Shown here: positions 42,466 through 50,822 of the stretch, piece by piece | Layout: each line of letters begins with the position of its first letter | Position numbering within the stretch: position 1 is the stretch's first letter | Source of the DNA: Prosthecobacter sp. | GTDB lineage: Bacteria; Verrucomicrobiota; Verrucomicrobiia; Verrucomicrobiales; Verrucomicrobiaceae | Direction of reading: 5' to 3' | Assembly: GCA_030827515.1 (NCBI GenBank) | Contig: JAUREI010000006.1 | Span: 1 to 52,870 of the forward strand | DNA length: 52,870 nt | Program-made: the position numbers and the translations under genes | The notes under the pieces: generated by a model | Database searches by the model: none | The model's input: the letters and a program-made list of their open reading frames with translations, nothing else | What the model was told of the DNA's origin: nothing

Positions 42466-43905
42466 TCAATCCACGGGCCGCAGCTCGTTGGCGAGATCCA
42501 GGACGGCGTTCATGAGCTTCACGGCCGCCTGCGGCTCGACATTGTTGGTTCCCGGCCAGGTTTCGTAGCCGCCCAGCTCGAAATGGCGCGGCGTTGGCAT
42601 GTAGCCGTAGTAGCCATGGGCGAGCTCAACCATGAAGGACTTGGCGAAGGGGCTGCGCTGTTTGAATTCCAGCCCGGTCTCGGCAAACGTTTCGCAGGGT
42701 GAACTGGCAATGCAGATGTCGCCCAGACGCAGCACCTGCACGGGAAACTTCGTCTCCGGACTTGGCTGGGCCAGCTTGAGAAGGCGGGTGGCATAGGCGT
42801 AGGGCAGGTCGGCCTTGCCCTGGATGCGAGGCGTTGTGGCTGCGGTTTTTTCGGCCCAGGCGATGCGTTCCGGCTCGAGTGTGCGCCACTTGACGTCGAG
42901 CTCGCGGTAGCGCGCGGCCAGGGGGGCCCGCGCCTGCCATTCAAGGCCGGCCAGGGCACCGTGCACCTTTTCGGCCACGTCTTCGGCGACGTGGCGCATC
43001 TGCTCGTAGGGCGCTTTGGCCGCGCGCGGCGCGCGGAAGTCGATGTTGTTGATGTCGCCGCTGGTGCCGTTGGCCATCATGGCGACAAAGGCCGGGTCGT
43101 CGCCGGCCTGGGCTACGCGCCGCTGCAGCGCGGCGCAATAGTAGCCGTAGTAGTCGGCCGAGACATGGCCGGAGCCGACCCCGCCGACGTAGTGCAGCGA
43201 GTAGGCGGAATACAGTGCGATGAGGCGGCCGCCCGGCTCGCGCAGCGCGAGGAAGCTGACCTCGGGATCGATCGGGCCGGCGGGTTCCACCAGATTCGGG
43301 CTGCCGCTGGGCGGATTCATTTTGACGCGGTCGATCTGGCCAAACGGGTTTGGCGGCGCGGTACCGTCCTTCATGAACCAGCGGCGGTTGTGGACGTGTT
43401 CGGGCACGTTCACCCGGCCAAACGCGATCTCGGCGGGGCGGAGCAGATGGAGCGCGCGGCGCACGCCGTCGGCGATGCGCCGGGCGGCAAAGCGCTGGTA
43501 GGGATTCAGCTCCATGTCGGAGACGTAGCTGCGCGGCCAGGTGCTGATGGCATTGGTCGCCGAATGGGTGTGCGTGCCGGAAATCAGCACGTGGGCTGCC
43601 GGGATGCCGGTTTCCTCCTCAATCAGCCGGCGCGCTTCCAGCGAAACGCTGCGGTGCAGGCCGAGCAGGTCGCAGACCACCAGGGCCAGACGGGTCCTGC
43701 CATCGTCGAGCACGAGACAGCGGGCATGCAATTCATCGTGGATGTGGGTGGCGGGGAAGGGCAGAAAGCCGCCGACCACTTCGCCGCCCAGTTCGGGGGT
43801 GATGTTGCTGGTGGCGGCGCCGGCCCTGAGGGCGGCCTTGGGCGTTTCAGCCGCGGGCAAAAGGGCGACAAACAGAAGGAAAAACAGCAGGCGCATTTGC
43901 TTCAT
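42466..43905 (-). CDS. Neutral/alkaline ceramidase-like exported hydrolase
   Basis: A 479-residue exported protein matching the N-terminal catalytic domain of neutral/alkaline non-lysosomal ceramidases, zinc amidases that split ceramide to sphingosine and fatty acid. It has a signal peptide (about 1-17) and LRAGAATSNITPELGGEV. A metal site GTHTHSATN lies near 107-115, LHYVGG near 235, and MANGTSGDINN near 275 at the place of the catalytic-serine region. The C-terminal Ig-like domain of true ceramidases is absent. Many homologues in PVC bacteria act on unknown amides or esters, so the substrate is open. The ATG at 43905 was chosen; a GTG two codons upstream and an ATG at 43896 are possible. 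Confidence 0.85.
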   Translation of the reverse strand: MKQMRLLFFLLFVALLPAAETPKAALRAGAATSNITPELGGEVVGGFLPFPATHIHDELHARCLVLDDGRTRLALVVCDLLGLHRSVSLEARRLIEEETGIPAAHVLISGTHTHSATNAISTWPRSYVSDMELNPYQRFAARRIADGVRRALHLLRPAEIAFGRVNVPEHVHNRRWFMKDGTAPPNPFGQIDRVKMNPPSGSPNLVEPAGPIDPEVSFLALREPGGRLIALYSAYSLHYVGGVGSGHVSADYYGYYCAALQRRVAQAGDDPAFVAMMANGTSGDINNIDFRAPRAAKAPYEQMRHVAEDVAEKVHGALAGLEWQARAPLAARYRELDVKWRTLEPERIAWAEKTAATTPRIQGKADLPYAYATRLLKLAQPSPETKFPVQVLRLGDICIASSPCETFAETGLEFKQRSPFAKSFMVELAHGYYGYMPTPRHFELGGYETWPGTNNVEPQAAVKLMNAVLDLANELRPVD

Positions 43906-43952
43906 ACTCACCGCAGCCGGTCGCTGTTGCCGCGACGCCGGAATCCCCCATC

Positions 43953-43972
43953 GAAAAATTAGTTAATTTTTC
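43953..43972. promoter_or_regulatory. A+T-rich 20-base perfect palindrome
   Basis: Two 9-base arms, GAAAAATTA (43953-43961) and TAATTTTTC (43964-43972), flank a central GT. It is a perfect inverted repeat between the divergent ceramidase-like gene and rppH, in an A+T-rich island within a G+C-rich region. It could be an operator for one or both genes. Confidence 0.5.
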
Positions 43973-44024
43973 TTAACTTTTGGCGTAAAGGGATGCAAAC
44001 TGCTGCAACTTGGACTAACAGCGC

Positions 44025-44519
44025 ATGACCCCCGCCTTGCCGCCATCCCTGCCCATCGTTTACCGCCCCAACGTCGCCGCCATCCTGACTGACTCCCAGG
44101 ACCGCATCTTCATTGCCGAGCGCGTCAACATCCCGGGTGCCTGGCAGTTTCCGCAGGGTGGCATTGATGACGGGGAGGATGCCACCACGGCGATGTTCCG
44201 GGAATTGGCCGAGGAGATCGGTGTTCGCCGCGAGCAGGCGGAAATCCTCGAACAGCGCGGTGGCTACCGGTATGCCTTTCCGAAGCCGAGGCTGAAGTAC
44301 GGCATCTACGGCGGCCAGGAGCAGACCTATTTTCGCATGCGCTTCCTCGGCCGCGACGAGGACATCAATCTCGATGCCACCCATCGCGAGTTCGCGCAGT
44401 GGCGCTGGATTCGCCCCGAGGAGTTCGGCATGCAGTGGGTGCCGGCCTTCAAGCGCGGTGTATACCGCCAAGTGTTTCTCGATTTCTTCGGTCTGGCGCT
44501 GGAAAACCCGCAGGGCTGA
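44025..44519 (+). CDS. rppH: RNA pyrophosphohydrolase-like Nudix protein
   Basis: A 164-residue Nudix hydrolase closely matching RppH, which removes pyrophosphate from the 5' end of triphosphorylated mRNA and so starts decay. It shows YRPNVAAILTD (13-23), IPGAWQFPQGGIDDGED, the full Nudix box over residues 45-67 with REL.EE.G spacing, and the RppH-type C-terminal part (YFRMRFLG, FAQWRWIRPEEF, FKRGVYRQVFLDF). Length equals that of typical RppH proteins. Diadenosine polyphosphate hydrolysis is the alternative activity in this subfamily. It starts a probable operon with the anchored protein and rlmN. Confidence 0.92.
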   Translation: MTPALPPSLPIVYRPNVAAILTDSQDRIFIAERVNIPGAWQFPQGGIDDGEDATTAMFRELAEEIGVRREQAEILEQRGGYRYAFPKPRLKYGIYGGQEQTYFRMRFLGRDEDINLDATHREFAQWRWIRPEEFGMQWVPAFKRGVYRQVFLDFFGLALENPQG

Positions 44520-44557
44520 TTCCACCTGCCCGGCGTCTGGGTCTGAGTTTGCTTTCG

Positions 44558-45865
44558 ATGCTTCCGCCGGTTCGCCCAACACCCTGCCGCTTTGTTCCAG
44601 TCGGCCGAGGCTCCTGTGCCCTGCTGGTGCCTCTGGGCGTCGTCCTGCTGGTGCTCTGCCTGGTCGCCTGGCGCTTCTGGCACGACACGCCGCGCGAGTC
44701 CGATGAAGACCTGCGCCTGCCCGCCTCGGATACGACGCCACCCCCGACCCATGCGTCGCCGCTGAAACTGCGCGCCTTTTTGGAGGCTGTGCGTCCGGTG
44801 CAGCAGCTGTCCCTGCGGGCGCTGCCACCGACCGAGTGGGACACACCCTCCCTGTCGGCGCATGTCCGCGCGAACGGCACCGCGCTCGACAACCTGCGCG
44901 ACCTGCTGGAGGACGCTGACTGGCATCCCCGACATGCCGCATGGTTTGTCACCGACCACAGCGGCCATGAAGCCTGGCCGCATGTCATTTTCCTGCTGCA
45001 GGCGCAGGCGGCTTATCTGGGGCGTCGCGGCGAGGAGGCGGAAGCCTTCACCGCCGCCATCGACCTTGCGGAATTGTCGCGCCGCATCCTCGAGTTGACT
45101 GCCTGGCCGGGCTACGTCTGGCGCGCCCAGGATCTGGGGGCCGGCGCCGCCCAGACCCTGGCTGAACTGTTGCGGCAGACCCGTCTCGATGCCGCCACCC
45201 TGGCAGGCTTCCAGGAGCAGTTCACCCGCTGTGAACCCGCCACCGAGCTGATGCGACAGCACTGTGCCGCCATCTACCTGCACGAGAAAAAGTGCCTGCT
45301 TGGCGAGCAAAGCGGCGAGCCCAGGGAAACTCTGCCCCCCGGAGTGCCGCTGCCGCGGGCGGGACGTCTCACCTTCAAGGTCAACGCCACCCTGGCCCTT
45401 GTCGCCCGGGCCTGCCGGGACTTGCGCGACGAATTTTCGCGTCCGGCCTACACTTCCGCCGGTGGTTTTCTGGCCTCCCTGCCGAATGGTCGCCCCGCCC
45501 GTTTCTACGATCCCAACCGCGACGGCATCGCCTGGTTCAACGAGCGTCTCGGCGGTCTGCGCCAGCTCGCCGATCGCCACGCCCTGGCTCTGGCACGGCA
45601 CAGTTTGGTGCGCGTACTCTTCGGCGTGCGCCGCCATGCCGTCGAACGCGGTCGCCTGCCGGCCTCACTCGCCGAATTGGTGCCCGCCCAGCTGAGTGCC
45701 GTGCCGGTGGACCCCTTCACGGGGGAACCGCTCGTGTTTGACCCCGTGCGCGGTCTGATCTACTCGGCCGGGGCCGACTGCCTGTCGGCCAACGGCCGCA
45801 CCGGCCAGCCGCCGTTGAGCGACGACAATGAGCCGACGGTCATGGTGGGCCGGGTCGGCGACTGA
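44558..45865 (+). CDS. Membrane-anchored hypothetical protein
   Basis: I do not recognise a named family. The 435-residue protein has one N-terminal membrane segment (about residues 22-40, ALLVPLGVVLLVLCLVAW), then a long, mostly helical exported region. It ends with FGVRRHAVERGRLPASLAELVP, VPVDPFTGEPLVFDPVRGLIYSAG and GADC. This tail (a processed-length clause, DPFTGEPL, YSAGxD) recurs in exported hypothetical proteins and pseudopilin-like proteins of Verrucomicrobia and Planctomycetes. The start at 44558 directly precedes the anchor. It lies between rppH and rlmN on one strand with gaps of 38 and 39 bases. A functional link to RNA metabolism is not evident. Confidence 0.75.
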   Translation: MLPPVRPTPCRFVPVGRGSCALLVPLGVVLLVLCLVAWRFWHDTPRESDEDLRLPASDTTPPPTHASPLKLRAFLEAVRPVQQLSLRALPPTEWDTPSLSAHVRANGTALDNLRDLLEDADWHPRHAAWFVTDHSGHEAWPHVIFLLQAQAAYLGRRGEEAEAFTAAIDLAELSRRILELTAWPGYVWRAQDLGAGAAQTLAELLRQTRLDAATLAGFQEQFTRCEPATELMRQHCAAIYLHEKKCLLGEQSGEPRETLPPGVPLPRAGRLTFKVNATLALVARACRDLRDEFSRPAYTSAGGFLASLPNGRPARFYDPNRDGIAWFNERLGGLRQLADRHALALARHSLVRVLFGVRRHAVERGRLPASLAELVPAQLSAVPVDPFTGEPLVFDPVRGLIYSAGADCLSANGRTGQPPLSDDNEPTVMVGRVGD

Positions 45866-45904
45866 AGCGCTGGCGCCGCGTCCGGTTTTGGGGCAGGGTG
45901 GCGT

Positions 45905-46975
45905 GTGCCGACCTCCCTGCATGACCTGGACTTTGATGAGCTGCGCGCGCGGCTTGTTGCCGACGGCCTGCGTCCGGCGCACGCAGCGACGCTTTGGAAC
46001 CTCCTGCAGTTTCGTGCCGAAACGGATCCCGCCGCCCATGCCGGCCTGCCGCCGCCGTTGCGCCGCTGGCTGGAAGCCGGTCTAGGCGGCGAGTTGTTCC
46101 TCGACCTGCCCGCAGTCGCCAGCCTGGTGCCGAGTGGCGACGGCCTGACACGCAAGTACCTGCTTCGTCTCGCCGACGGTCAGGAGATCGAGACGGTGGT
46201 CATGGGCTACACCGGCCGCCACACCGCCTGCATCAGCACGCAGGCTGGCTGCGCCATGGGATGCGTGTTCTGCGCCACCGGCCAGATGGGGTTTGTCCGG
46301 CACCTGCGACCGGGAGAAATCGTCGCCCAGGTGTTGCATGCGCGCCGGGTGCTCGCCGCCGAGGGCGCGCGCCTGCGCAATCTTGTGCTCATGGGCATGG
46401 GCGAGCCGCTGCACAATTACGACAACGTGATGAAGGCGCTGACCCTCATCAGCGACACCCGCGGCAGCAACATCGGACCGGCCAGGATCAGCATCAGCAC
46501 CGTCGGGGTCGTGCCCGGCATCCGTCGACTTGCCGAGGAGGGCCGGCCCTACAATCTCGCGGTCAGCCTGCATGGCAGCAGCGACGAGGAGCGCGCCGCC
46601 CTCATCCCGGCCAACCAGCGCTGGCCGCTGGCTGAATTGATCGGCGCCTGCCGTTTCTACGGAGAGCGCACCGGCCGCAAGATTTTCTTTGCCTGGACCC
46701 TCATTGCCGGTGTCAACGACACCCCCGACCACGCCCGCCGGGTGGCCGCCCTGCTGCAGGGCCTCGATGCCCATGTCAACCTCATCCCGCTGAACGAAAC
46801 TACCGGTTATGCCGGGCGCGAGAGCGCGGAGGCGTCGGCGGGGGTTTTTCATGGCCTCATCCAGGAGGCAGGCATCCCCTGCACGATCCGCCAGAAGCGC
46901 GGCATCGACGTCGCCGCCGGCTGCGGCCAGCTCAAGGCCGAGCGCCGCCGGCCGGAGCGGCTGGCGGCGTCCTGA
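45905..46975 (+). CDS. rlmN: 23S rRNA/tRNA adenine-C2 methyltransferase RlmN
   Basis: RlmN is a radical-SAM enzyme that methylates C2 of A2503 in 23S rRNA and A37 of some tRNAs. The 356-residue protein has the iron-sulfur motif CAMGCVFC (Cys116, Cys120, Cys123), the two mechanism cysteines Cys109 (TACISTQ) and Cys340 (AAGCGQL), and MGMGEPLHNYDNV near 167. A2503 contacts include VSLHGSSDEERAALIPAN. The set of two extra cysteines supports true RlmN/Cfr chemistry rather than another radical-SAM protein. The start is GTG at 45905. The last 44 bases overlap the 3' end of the acetyltransferase gene on the other strand. Confidence 0.95.
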   Translation: MPTSLHDLDFDELRARLVADGLRPAHAATLWNLLQFRAETDPAAHAGLPPPLRRWLEAGLGGELFLDLPAVASLVPSGDGLTRKYLLRLADGQEIETVVMGYTGRHTACISTQAGCAMGCVFCATGQMGFVRHLRPGEIVAQVLHARRVLAAEGARLRNLVLMGMGEPLHNYDNVMKALTLISDTRGSNIGPARISISTVGVVPGIRRLAEEGRPYNLAVSLHGSSDEERAALIPANQRWPLAELIGACRFYGERTGRKIFFAWTLIAGVNDTPDHARRVAALLQGLDAHVNLIPLNETTGYAGRESAEASAGVFHGLIQEAGIPCTIRQKRGIDVAAGCGQLKAERRRPERLAAS

Positions 46976-47579
46976 CGGGGTCGCTGCCCCCGACGCCGCG
47001 CACCCGAGCCAGTGCCTGTCGCAGACTGCCGGCCGCACGGGAATCGGGAAGCAGCGATTCGTCGAGCGGCAAGCGCATGAGCCAGTGGCGCTGGCGTTCC
47101 TCGGCCGTCGCACCGAGCGCGTCCCACCAAGCGCGCATGGCCAGGTTGTCATTCAGCACGTGACCGACCAACCGGCGAATGCCGAGCGAGCGTGCATGCT
47201 CCCACAGCACCGCCTGCAGCCAGGTGGCAACGCCGCGGCCCTGGAATTCATCAGCCACGGTGATCGACATTTCCGCGGTCTCCGGATCGTCCGCCAGCCG
47301 CCAAAACGAGGCACCGCCGACCCCCGGCAGGTCGGCGCGACCGCGATGCAACGCCGCCCAGGCGACATGATCCTGCTGGTCGGGCGAGCAAAGGGCCTCG
47401 ATCAGCCGGGGGTTGACCGTGCGCGCCCGGGTCCAGAAACGAAAGTAGGCGGACTCGGGCGACAAGCGCCGGATGGCTTCGGCGATTCGATCGCGGTCGG
47501 CCGGGATGATCACCCGCAGACGCAACGGCGTGCCATCGCGCAGTTCGATGTCGAAGACCTGGCCGGGATCAAAGCTCAC
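46932..47579 (-). CDS. GNAT-family N-acetyltransferase
   Basis: A 215-residue acetyltransferase. The GNAT acetyl-CoA site is visible as ITVADEFQGRGVATWLQAVLWEHA (about 108-131; the Q/RxxGxG/A element is QGRGVA), followed by GHVLNDNLAMRAWWDALG. The N-terminal LRVIIPADRDRIAEAIRRLSPESAYFRFW resembles domains found fused to protein acetyltransferases of the Pat/AcuA group, but no cyclic-nucleotide or ligase domain is attached. The substrate is unknown. It is convergent with and overlaps rlmN by 44 bases. The extra C-terminal residues coded in the overlap are Pro/Ala/Gly-rich and may be dispensable. It lies 35 bases downstream of the DUF2339 gene on the same strand. Confidence 0.87.
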   Translation of the reverse strand: MSFDPGQVFDIELRDGTPLRLRVIIPADRDRIAEAIRRLSPESAYFRFWTRARTVNPRLIEALCSPDQQDHVAWAALHRGRADLPGVGGASFWRLADDPETAEMSITVADEFQGRGVATWLQAVLWEHARSLGIRRLVGHVLNDNLAMRAWWDALGATAEERQRHWLMRLPLDESLLPDSRAAGSLRQALARVRGVGGSDPVRTPPAAPAGGARP

Positions 47580-47614
47580 CCGGCCTCAGTCGTCCCGGTG
47601 ACGATGATTGCAAG

Positions 47615-50600
47615 TCAGCTGTCGTTGCCGAGGACGCGCTGGTACAGGTAGGACACCGCCAGCGCCACCAGGGCAACCCCGACCAGGGCGCCCACCCGCC
47701 AGCCACTGTCGATGCGGGAGAGGTCGTGCAGAAACAGTTTCAGAACCGTGGCGCCGAGCAGGCCGATGCCGGCGTAGCGCGTGTTCGCATGGCGTTTCCG
47801 CAGGCCGAGCACCAGCAGGCCGAACGCAAACAGGGCCCAGGCCAGGCTGTAGGTCATGTCGCGGGCGAGGTGACCGCTGAAGTCGAAAACGCTGGAGCGG
47901 CCACCCGGTGCGGTGAACGCGTCGGCAATCTCAAGGTTGAGCAGCAGAAAGAGCAGGATGCCACCGAGGCAGCGGAACAGCCCGCGCAAGTCGACCCAAT
48001 CCCAGCGGTGTCCCGCCGGGCGCAGCCAGGAGGCGGCGAGGAAGAGGGCGAGGGCGGTCAGGCCGTAGGCATAGAGCTGCCAGTTGAGGAATGGCAGGTT
48101 GCCACGCACCTGGTAGATGAGCACTGCCGGGTTCAGCGCCAGCCGGACAAAGGCGGCCACCAGCAGGACGGCGCCGGTGCCGCGCAGGCCGGCGTGCGGC
48201 ACGCGGCCGAACAGCCAGCAGAGCGCGGCGCCTTCCAAGGCCCAGCCGAGGGTCAGCCAATGCTTGTCGAACTGGAGCGGGAAAATCAGGGTCACGAAGA
48301 AGAGCGTCGTGCCTCCAAGCCAGGCGAGCTGGCTCAGGCGGGCCGGGTTGTCGGGGGTGTGTCGCTGTTGCACAAACCTGAAGCCGGCGGCCGGCAGCAG
48401 CGCGAAGGCGGCCGGCAACAGCCCCATCATGTCGTTCGGCCAGACCCGCACGACCAGCTGATGGACGAGGCCAAAGGTGCCGAGGCTGGCAGCCGCGGCG
48501 GTGATCCAGGGAAGGGGCTGCGTCGCACAGAGTTGGCGGAAGACGAGGGGGACGGCGCTGAACACGCCGAGGAAGCCAAGCTGCCAGAGGAGGGCAGTCG
48601 GGGCGAGTTCGGTTCCGAAGCTCTGACGCAGCCACGTGGCCTGCAGCGCCAGCACGCCGGCCAGCGCTGCCGGTGCCAGCACCATGGCGCCGCCCGCCCG
48701 CACCAGGCCGAGCAGGAAAAGGGTCAGCGCCAGGGCCATGGCAAAAACCGGCGAAGGATCAGGAAGGTGCAGCTTGCCGGAGGCGACCACGAGCAGCAGG
48801 AAGGGCAGGAGGGCCGAACTCGCCGGCAGCAGGGACACCCCCTCGGCTTCCGGGAAGCGACGCCCCAGGCGATGACCCGCCAGGGCGAAGACGATGGCAC
48901 AGGCCCCCACCAGTGTCAGGAACAGACCGAGGGGTGGCATGTCGGAACCGGAACCGTCGAACAGCCAGAGAGCGATGGTCGCCAGGGTCAGCACCAGGGC
49001 CGCGAGCACGGGCAGCAGGGCACCGGTGACCCAGGCGAGACCGATGACCAGCAGGTCGGCCAGAAGCAGGGCAGGCCAGAGTGCCAAACCGGGTTCGGGC
49101 AGATGGAACACCGGCAGCAGCAGCAGGACCACGGACAGCAGGGGCAGCCAGCCGGCCAGTGGCACCGGCTGACGGCCCTGCAGCCAGGCGGCATAGCCGC
49201 CATGCAGGACACCGAACACCAGATACAGGCCGAGGGCCGGCAGCAGCAGGTCATTCGTCAGGTGGTGCTGGGTCCAGAAGGCGAGGTGAAAGAAGGTCAG
49301 GCTTGCCACCACAGTTTGTGAACCGCGAAGCCGCGGCTTCCAGGCGGTGACCGCGAGAGCCATCGCATTCAGGCCGAGGACCAGTCCATACAGGACCAGA
49401 GGACGGTTGGTGATCGTCGACACATTCAGCCACAGGAACGCCGTCATCAGGCCGAGCAGCGCCAGGCCGAGCGCGGCGCCTGCCGGGGCCAGGCGGGTTT
49501 CACCCCTGCGACGCATGAGTTCCGCCGCCAGCGTGAACAACAGGGCGAAGCCCAGGAGCACTGCAATGGGCACCCAGGTGGCCGCCCCCTCGCCATAATG
49601 GGAACTGCGGAAGAAGCGAATCAGCCAGCCCAGTTGCAGCAGTCCCGTGCCAATGGCTGCAAACGGTGCCAGATGCGGCCAGCTCCGCCGTCGCGCCACC
49701 GCCAGCACGCCGAGATCCAACAGAGCGACGTAGCTGAAGAGAGCGAACGGCGCGTCTTCACCGGTGGAGCAGAGCACGGGCGTCAGGAAACCGCCGAGCA
49801 TGCCCAGCACGGCGATCACCTGCGCCTGCCGGCGCACCGCCAGCGTGAAGGCGATCGCGGTCACCGCCGACAGAAAGGCGAAGGTCACGCCCTGCAGGTG
49901 GAAGGGGGGGATCCGCCAGAGGGCATGGGCGGCGAAGGCGACCCCGTAGAGGGCGACGACGCCGGTCGCGCACAGGGTCTGGGCGAGGGTCGTCTGGCGC
50001 GGGTTGCGATGCATGCGAAGGCCCGCGCCGATCAACCCGGCGCCGACGGCCAGACCACTCCAGGTGCGCATCGCCGGGGAAATCCAGCCGCGATCCAGGC
50101 TGAGTTTGACGAAGAAGAGGATGCCCAGGAACAGCATCAGCCCGCCAACCCAGGCGAACAGCTTGGCCCCCATGAACTGTTCGATGCTCAGGGCAGGCTT
50201 AGCGGGCGGGGGCGTCTCGACAGGGAAGACGCTGGTCGGCAGCGGAGGCGGTTGCCTCACGGGAAGGGGCGCGGCTGGGTGCTCGGGCAGGGGCGGAGGC
50301 GAGATCGCAGGCGGGGTGGGTGCGGCAGCGGGGGGAGCTTCAGTGGTGGCGACCCGCGGGGGTTCTGGTGAGGTGACCGGAACGGGGGCTGACAGGGGCG
50401 TGGCTGCGGGGGGCGTGGCGGGCTCCCCGGCTCGGAGGGATCGAGGTGGTGCCGACCCCCAGGCCTGTCGGCCCGCTTCTTCCAGGTCGGCGATGCGGCG
50501 CACAAGCCGCTGCTCACGGTCCAGCGCCAGCACCTGCTGTTCACGGAGTCGACCGACTTCCTCGGCGAGCGTCCTGCTGCGTGCTGCCGCTCGGCGGGCC

Positions 50601-50671
50601 GTGACCAGGGCAATGAAAGGCAGGGCCAGAAAACCCAACACCAGCAAAAGGAAGAGGAATTCACCAAGCAT
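47615..50671 (-). CDS. DUF2339 large polytopic membrane protein
   Basis: A 1018-residue protein of DUF2339, a family of unknown function. Residues 1-25 form a first membrane helix. A coiled coil (about 28-68, RRAAARSRTLAEEVGRLREQQVLALDREQR region) and a Pro-rich linker (about 75-165) follow. Then comes the DUF2339 core, starting IEQFMGAKLFAWVGGLMLFLGILFFVKLSLDRGWISP and containing roughly two dozen hydrophobic helices rich in Leu, Ala and Trp. There are no charged catalytic motifs. The cytoplasmic coiled coil could mediate oligomerisation. It is divergent from xylB across 151 bases and is followed by the acetyltransferase gene. Confidence 0.92.
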   Translation of the reverse strand: MLGEFLFLLLVLGFLALPFIALVTARRAAARSRTLAEEVGRLREQQVLALDREQRLVRRIADLEEAGRQAWGSAPPRSLRAGEPATPPAATPLSAPVPVTSPEPPRVATTEAPPAAAPTPPAISPPPLPEHPAAPLPVRQPPPLPTSVFPVETPPPAKPALSIEQFMGAKLFAWVGGLMLFLGILFFVKLSLDRGWISPAMRTWSGLAVGAGLIGAGLRMHRNPRQTTLAQTLCATGVVALYGVAFAAHALWRIPPFHLQGVTFAFLSAVTAIAFTLAVRRQAQVIAVLGMLGGFLTPVLCSTGEDAPFALFSYVALLDLGVLAVARRRSWPHLAPFAAIGTGLLQLGWLIRFFRSSHYGEGAATWVPIAVLLGFALLFTLAAELMRRRGETRLAPAGAALGLALLGLMTAFLWLNVSTITNRPLVLYGLVLGLNAMALAVTAWKPRLRGSQTVVASLTFFHLAFWTQHHLTNDLLLPALGLYLVFGVLHGGYAAWLQGRQPVPLAGWLPLLSVVLLLLPVFHLPEPGLALWPALLLADLLVIGLAWVTGALLPVLAALVLTLATIALWLFDGSGSDMPPLGLFLTLVGACAIVFALAGHRLGRRFPEAEGVSLLPASSALLPFLLLVVASGKLHLPDPSPVFAMALALTLFLLGLVRAGGAMVLAPAALAGVLALQATWLRQSFGTELAPTALLWQLGFLGVFSAVPLVFRQLCATQPLPWITAAAASLGTFGLVHQLVVRVWPNDMMGLLPAAFALLPAAGFRFVQQRHTPDNPARLSQLAWLGGTTLFFVTLIFPLQFDKHWLTLGWALEGAALCWLFGRVPHAGLRGTGAVLLVAAFVRLALNPAVLIYQVRGNLPFLNWQLYAYGLTALALFLAASWLRPAGHRWDWVDLRGLFRCLGGILLFLLLNLEIADAFTAPGGRSSVFDFSGHLARDMTYSLAWALFAFGLLVLGLRKRHANTRYAGIGLLGATVLKLFLHDLSRIDSGWRVGALVGVALVALAVSYLYQRVLGNDS

Positions 50672-50768
50672 GGCGCCAGTGTCTCAGGATTCCCCCCTCG
50701 CGGAAATCGATAAATGCGCCCCGGGCATTGAGAAAATGCATGAAGTCATCCTCATGACGCTTTCTCGT

Positions 50769-50798
50769 TTGCCGATGCCCCGCAGGCACCGCTAGGAT
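50769..50798 (+). promoter_or_regulatory. Possible xylB promoter
   Basis: TTGCCG (50769-50774), an 18-base spacer and TAGGAT (50793-50798) precede xylB by 24 bases. The -10 fits the TAGnnT pattern seen elsewhere in the window, but the -35 is weak. The rest of 50672-50822 shows no gene. Confidence 0.3.
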
Positions 50799-50822
50799 GC
50801 CGGACAACAATCCCATCCATCT

